Part shown: one piece after another, positions 40,323 to 42,087 of the stretch
How positions within the stretch are numbered: the stretch's first letter is position 1
Layout: the number at the start of each line of letters is the position of its first letter
The notes under the pieces: generated by a model
What the model saw: the letters and a program-made list of their open reading frames with translations, nothing else
The model's database searches: none
Told to the model about the DNA's origin: nothing
Translations under genes and position numbers: made by a program
Assembly: GCA_964612995.1 (NCBI GenBank)
Contig: CAZTGE010000019.1
Coordinates: 1-42,087 of the forward strand
Reading direction: 5' to 3'
Length of the DNA stretch: 42,087 bases
From: SLQH01 sp964612995
GTDB lineage: Bacteria > Planctomycetota > UBA11346

Positions 40323-41528
40323 CTACTGGAAGTCCTGGACCCCCTGGACCTTGCCGAAGCCCTTGATCATGGCTTCCATGACCAGCTTGATGGTGCCATC
40401 GGCGGCGCGGCGGGAGGTGATGTCTTGCTCTCGCACGGAGAGCGGGCAGAGACCTCCTCAGCCGTACTCGAAGGAGCCGAGCGCCCGGGGCGCGTTCCCT
40501 TCGACCACCGAGAGCCGCGGTGGCGATTGGAAATCCCAATCCTCGTAGACCTCGCCGTTGGCGCCGCGGACAATGAAGCCGCGCGGGCTGAAGATGACCT
40601 TGTTGCCCTGACGCATGTAGCGGAATTCGAAGGAGTACGGGCCGCCGACGGCGATGGCGGCATCATCGGTGACCGTGACGCCCGTATGGGTGCCCGGCTT
40701 GATGACCGCGGTGGCGGTGCCGCGGCGGTCGACCGCGATGCCGTAGGCCAGCTTGTAGGTCCCGTGCGGAACGGTGAAATCCCCGGAGCCGCCTTCGGTC
40801 GCGAAGGCGACCTTGCCGTCGTCACTGGTGAACACGCAGAACACGCCCGGGCCGCCCCTGCCTGTCTCGACTGCGAGCTCGGCGGTGTCGCCGTCGTATT
40901 TGCTGGTGGTGATCGCGGTGCCGTCGGCGGCGATGCTGTCGACGTGGAGCAGGGTCTTGCCGTCGACGATGAACTCGGTCAACGGCGCGAAGGCCACGCT
41001 CTTGCCGCCGTTGTAGGCGTCCTGGCCGATCGTGAACGCGCCGTCCTGGTTCTGGTCGTAGAACGAGAACGACCCGCGGCCGAGTCGACCGGAGCGGCTG
41101 AAGCCGGGGCAATAGGCCAGGTAGTGGACCGACCGGCTGACGTTGTAATAGGGAAAGGCGAGGGCGAATTTCTCACCGTTGTCGAGCTCGAAGGGCACCG
41201 GGCGCAGTGCGTTGCCAGCGCGAGCCAGGGGGGCCGACCGGTCCCCGATGCGCAGGACGACCCGACCCGAGTTCAGTGCGAGCTCACAGGGCTTTCCTGC
41301 CACTGAGAAGGCGTGACTGGGATTGCGCGATGAGAGGTTGATGAATTGACTCTGGCGATAGATGCCGTTGGTGATGCCGCCCTGGCTGACGCTGGCGGGG
41401 GTGATCGCCAGATGTGGGGCGGGCAGCCCTTCGAATTTGAGCCGATCCTCTGACGCCCCGACACCGGTGGCGGCGAGTGCGAGGATGGCCGCGCAGAGCC
41501 AACCGCAATGATTGCGGATATGGTGCAT
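40323..41528 (-). CDS. Exported selenoprotein (UGA read as Sec357), EYGUGxxC family
   Basis: Standard reading stops at TGA 40458-40460 (356 residues). With Sec the protein has 401 residues and ends at TAG 40323-40325. The signal peptide is about 1-25 (GVGA-SED). A calcium-loop-like DQNQDG is at 158-163 in a beta-rich mature domain. FEYG-Sec-GGLC-PLSVR gives Sec357-x3-Cys361. The extension (DGTIKLVMEAMIKGFGKV) aligns with that of the paralog at 35319-36557 (DDTTVELRLKA), although the two proteins are otherwise strongly diverged. A GGGAG ribosome-binding site precedes the ATG. The gene is upstream of tRNA-Sec on the same strand but has its own terminator. It is likely periplasmic or surface-located, function unknown. 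Confidence 0.84.
40427..40457 (-). promoter_or_regulatory. Candidate bacterial SECIS hairpin, copy 2
   Basis: Six-bp perfect stem GCTCTC (+15 to +20) with GAGAGC (+26 to +31) and apical loop CGUGC at +21 to +25 (40437-40433), the same loop and the same distance from UGA as in the paralog. An outer GGAGGT/ACCTCC pair (+1 to +6 with a stretch near +40) could extend it. Eleven bases (CTCCGTGCGAG) are identical between the two copies. Confidence 0.8.
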
Positions 41529-41629
41529 GGAGTCTCCCAGGAACAAGGTGGGCCGGCGGACGGAAACAACAGTGAGAGCTATGGTAGGGCGGCCGGGAGG
41601 TGGTCAAGCGATGACATGCGTACCCGCGC

Positions 41630-41792
41630 AGGGCGACTCACAGCTCGCACATGAGGGCCATGCCTCGCCTCCACCTGCGTCACTACGGCCCAAGCACCAA
41701 AGAGAGCCGGGCGGTTTGACGCAGGTGGAGGCGACGCAAGGCATGCCGAGCTGGTGCCCGGCGCTCCCAGGAGCCGAGCTTTGAGCGGCCCT
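41630..41792. repeat. Dispersed palindromic repeat, full copy with insertion
   Basis: Outer arms AGGGCGACTCAcAGCTCG and CCGAGCTTTGAGCGGCCCT. The interior matches the copy at 19656-19815, including the 89-bp insertion at the same site. It is flanked by GTACCCGCGC on both sides (41619-41628 and 41794-41803), which may be a direct repeat left by insertion or duplication. Confidence 0.85.
41659..41747. mobile_element. 89-bp MITE-like insertion nested in a repeat, copy 2
   Basis: CATGCC at 41659-41664 and 41742-41747, 17-bp inverted arms at 41666-41682 and 41717-41733 identical to those of copy 1, and the same centre (CACCAAAGAGAGCCGGGCGG). Length and insertion point equal those of copy 1. Confidence 0.75.
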
Positions 41793-41804
41793 GCGTACCC
41801 GCGC

Positions 41805-41881
41805 AGGGGACTCAACGCTCGCAAATGAGGCCCATGCCGACCTGGTGATCGGCGTTTCGGGGGCGAGCTTTGAGTCGCCCT
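41805..41881. repeat. Dispersed palindromic repeat, insertion-free copy
   Basis: AGGGgACTCAACGCTCG and CGAGCTTTGAGTCGCCCT arms with GCAAATGAGGC, CATGCCGACCTGG and GATCGGCG between. The CATGCC is uninterrupted, which marks it as the empty-site form of the element. Confidence 0.8.
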
Positions 41882-41932
41882 GCGTGCCCGCGCTGGGAGC
41901 GTTTGGGCTGGGGCTGATATTCCATTCCCCTG

Positions 41933-41962
41933 GACAAGTGCGCATGACCATGCGCACTTGTC
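41933..41962. repeat. Perfect 14-bp inverted repeat
   Basis: GACAAGTGCGCATG (41933-41946), AC, then its exact complement (41949-41962). It abuts the right window-end repeat and is absent beside the left copy. It could be an operator or a terminator, but no gene is adjacent in the window. Confidence 0.6.
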
Positions 41963-41967
41963 ACTAC

Positions 41968-42067
41968 TCAGGCCCATTGGGCATGAGTGGTTACCTCGGC
42001 CTTTTTCGGGGCCCCATCGCACCCGATGGGGTCTGGCGCCGAGTGGTGGGCGAAGCGGGTATCGCCG
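41968..42067. repeat. Palindrome-rich repeat, right copy
   Basis: Reverse complement of positions 1-104; the 40 nt at 42028-42067 match exactly. It holds the same two internal hairpins (GCCCATTGGGC with flanking ACTCA/TGAGT, and CCCATCG/CGATGGG). Confidence 0.8.
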
Positions 42068-42087
42068 CAGGCGATAGCTGGCCCCAG

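Larger units (their letters stand above)
41529..42087. other. Non-coding right end made of repeats
   Basis: About 560 nt with no credible gene. It contains two copies of the dispersed repeat in tandem (41630-41792, 41805-41881), a 14-bp inverted repeat (41933-41962) and the right copy of the window-end repeat (41968-42067). Reading frames across it are palindrome artefacts. Confidence 0.7.

Noticed and set aside
41630..41881. CRISPR-like array suggested by closely spaced repeats
   Set aside because: Only two unequal palindromic units, no regular spacers and no cas genes.
1..42087. Inverted end repeats as the termini of a 42-kb transposon or integrative element
   Set aside because: No transposase, integrase or target-site duplication is visible and the content is largely housekeeping; assembly ends on a repeat are more likely.

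Overview
The window is a GC-rich (about two thirds G+C by eye), densely coded piece of a diderm bacterial chromosome. Lipid-A type LpxH, lipobox lipoproteins and an outer-membrane barrel point to a Gram-negative envelope. FabD with GLSLGEYTAL instead of GHSxGE, SecG with a long acidic tail, single-domain HisI with a modified metal site, and a CbiR cobamide-remodelling operon resemble the Planctomycetota/PVC group. That placement is an inference. No phage or plasmid backbone, transposase or CRISPR array is visible.

Layout: 1-300 holds a palindromic repeat and tRNA-Val. 0.7-9.9 kb is housekeeping: peptidase U32, LpxH-like hydrolase, QueD, a three-gene lipoprotein/coiled-coil operon, FabD, TpiA, SecG and a lipoate-ligase-like protein. 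At 9.9-10.9 kb is a decayed CoA-disulfide-reductase/DsrE pseudogene. 11-15.4 kb has HisI, a toroid-Gfo/Idh/MocA fusion and a FetAB-type ABC exporter. 15.4-19.6 kb has an AraC regulator and the cobamide operon cbiR-cobU-cobT-cobS. 19.8-25.9 kb is a signalling block: KaiC-like double RecA ATPase, two histidine kinases and an AraC regulator. 26-28.3 kb has a sulfatase and an outer-membrane protein.

28.3-41.5 kb is a co-directional (minus strand) selenium island. It contains tRNA-Sec (UCA), selA, selB, a SelD carrying an N-terminal ferredoxin-thioredoxin-reductase-like Cys motif and a C-terminal AhpD domain, an ATP-dependent 2-hydroxyacyl-CoA-dehydratase-type activase with three HgdB/DCCP-like proteins, and a SAM methyltransferase. 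It also holds two exported proteins that appear to stop at UGA but almost certainly read through it as selenocysteine. Both have the context EYG-UGA-G-x-x-C-x-x-SVR, homologous downstream extensions (52 and 44 residues), the same hairpin with a CGUGC loop at exactly +21 to +25 after the UGA, and a terminator shortly after the extended stop codon. This pair is the main discovery: a family of secreted Sec-x3-Cys proteins encoded around the Sec machinery.

The window also carries a family of dispersed palindromic repeats. Two copies hold the same 89-bp MITE-like insertion flanked by CATGCC, and a separate ~100-bp repeat lies in inverted orientation at the two window ends.
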